Source: SIG636 sp045604285
Lineage (GTDB): Bacteria > Bacillota > Clostridia > Oscillospirales > CAG-382
DNA: 12,830 nucleotides
Reading direction: 5' to 3'
Assembly (NCBI GenBank): GCA_045604285.1
Contig: JAZUNS010000098.1
Span: 1 to 12,830 of the forward strand
The notes under the pieces were generated by a model. It did not search any database, was not told the DNA's origin, and saw only the letters and a list, made by a program, of their open reading frames with translations. Within the stretch, counting starts at the first letter, position 1. Every line of letters starts with the position of its first letter. The translations under genes were made by a program, and so were the position numbers. Positions 12,575-12,830 of the stretch are shown here, one piece after another.

Positions 12575-12628
12575 AAAAAGCTCCTCTTTGCGGCATAACC
12601 AAACAACTGCCGCAAAAAGGAGCTTTTT
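12575..12628 (+). terminator. Strong rho-independent terminator of the HerA-like gene
   Basis: AAAAAGCTCCT-C-TTTGCGGCA (12575-12595) pairs with TGCCGCAAA-A-AGGAGCTTTTT (12608-12628): about 20 pairs with one mismatch and a 12-nt loop, followed by a T run. The A run at the left lets it also work on the minus strand. Confidence 0.93.
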
Positions 12629-12753
12629 ACATAAAGGCTTAAGTAGGGCATAAACTAAGGTATAAATCAAGGGCTGACCCCACGGCCAGCCCTCAGACCG
12701 CTGACAAAGGTACAGAACACGAAAAATATAAAAAATCAATTACAAAAGAAGTT
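12629..12753. other. Intergenic stretch between two terminators, with a small hairpin
   Basis: No convincing frame is present. It holds a 7-bp stem (AGGGCTG 12670-12676 with CAGCCCT 12687-12693, 10-nt loop) and, before it, two or three loose 12-bp steps of an AAGG-x-ATAAA type motif (about 12640-12672). I do not see a promoter that would make it a transcribed RNA. Confidence 0.4.
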
Positions 12754-12782
12754 GAAAAGTCGGGAAAGCTTCCCGACTTTTC
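12754..12782. terminator. Bidirectional terminator, probably of the leftward gene at the right edge
   Basis: GAAAAGTCGGGAA (12754-12766) and TTCCCGACTTTTC (12770-12782) form a perfect 13-bp stem with a 3-nt loop and A/T runs on both sides. It lies 6 bp beyond the minus-strand stop at 12789-12791, which is where a terminator for that gene would be. Confidence 0.85.
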
Positions 12783-12788
12783 TGCAAT

Positions 12789-12830
12789 TTATCGTAATTT
12801 TTCGTTCAAAACGAACCTCGGCTCACAGTA
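12789..12830 (-). CDS. Last 13 codons of a leftward gene (5' partial)
   Basis: On the minus strand one frame is open from the right edge to a TAA at 12789-12791 and ends in YCEPRFVLNEKLR. The other two minus frames meet stops within a few codons. The terminator immediately after it supports a real gene end. Thirteen residues are too few to assign a family. Confidence 0.45.
   Translation of the reverse strand, partial: YCEPRFVLNEKLR

Overview
The window looks like a chromosomal segment of a fibre-degrading, anaerobic Firmicute of the Clostridia, most likely Oscillospirales/Ruminococcaceae-like. This is inferred from the dockerin-bearing glycoside hydrolase, the secreted CotH-like lipoprotein, the Cys-rich surface repeats fused to a NodB deacetylase, the low-GC-Gram-positive promoters (TTGACA-17-TATAAT type), purine-rich ribosome binding sites and compact rho-independent terminators. 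No rRNA, tRNA, CRISPR array or transposase is visible.

Layout. (1) 1-2991: a rightward operon. It opens inside a surface protein with a 30-bp in-frame tandem repeat (acidic PETTESEPEA linker) and a CBM9-like C-terminal domain. Then come an Fe-S-containing aldo/keto reductase, a MutT-like Nudix hydrolase (ATGA overlap), a PrdX/YbaK-type prolyl-tRNA deacylase (20-bp overlap), and a 37-codon remnant that starts like a carbon-nitrogen hydrolase. (2) 3032-4544: a monocistronic gene with its own strong promoter, coding for nine and a half 26-residue Cys/His repeats in front of a polysaccharide deacetylase domain. (3) 4601-7237, leftward: a lipoprotein with an acidic Ser/Glu/Pro linker, two lamin-tail domains, a chitobiase-C-like domain and a CotH kinase-like domain. 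It converges on (2) at a shared bidirectional terminator. (4) 7368-9238: divergent from (3), a secreted protein with an N-terminal dockerin, a diverged GH5-like domain and a C-terminal Ig-like region. (5) 9385-10977: a three-part protein with XRE HTH, helical repeats and a GNAT domain. (6) 11078-12553: a HerA-like ATPase of the DUF853/YjgR type. (7) 12554-12830: two strong terminators, a small hairpin, and probably the last 13 codons of a leftward gene.

How the parts fit. Four of the products are exported and concern the cell surface or polysaccharides (CBM9-like, deacetylase, CotH-like, dockerin-GH5), so regions 1, 2, 3 and 4 form a loose surface/carbohydrate neighbourhood. The AKR-Nudix-PrdX cluster is cytoplasmic housekeeping or quality control and is translationally coupled. 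The XRE-GNAT and HerA-like genes each appear to have their own promoter. I see no clear single defence or mobile system. The most unusual items are the XRE-helical-GNAT fusion, the Cys-rich repeat deacetylase, the GH5-like protein with altered invariant residues, and the internally deleted nitrilase remnant.
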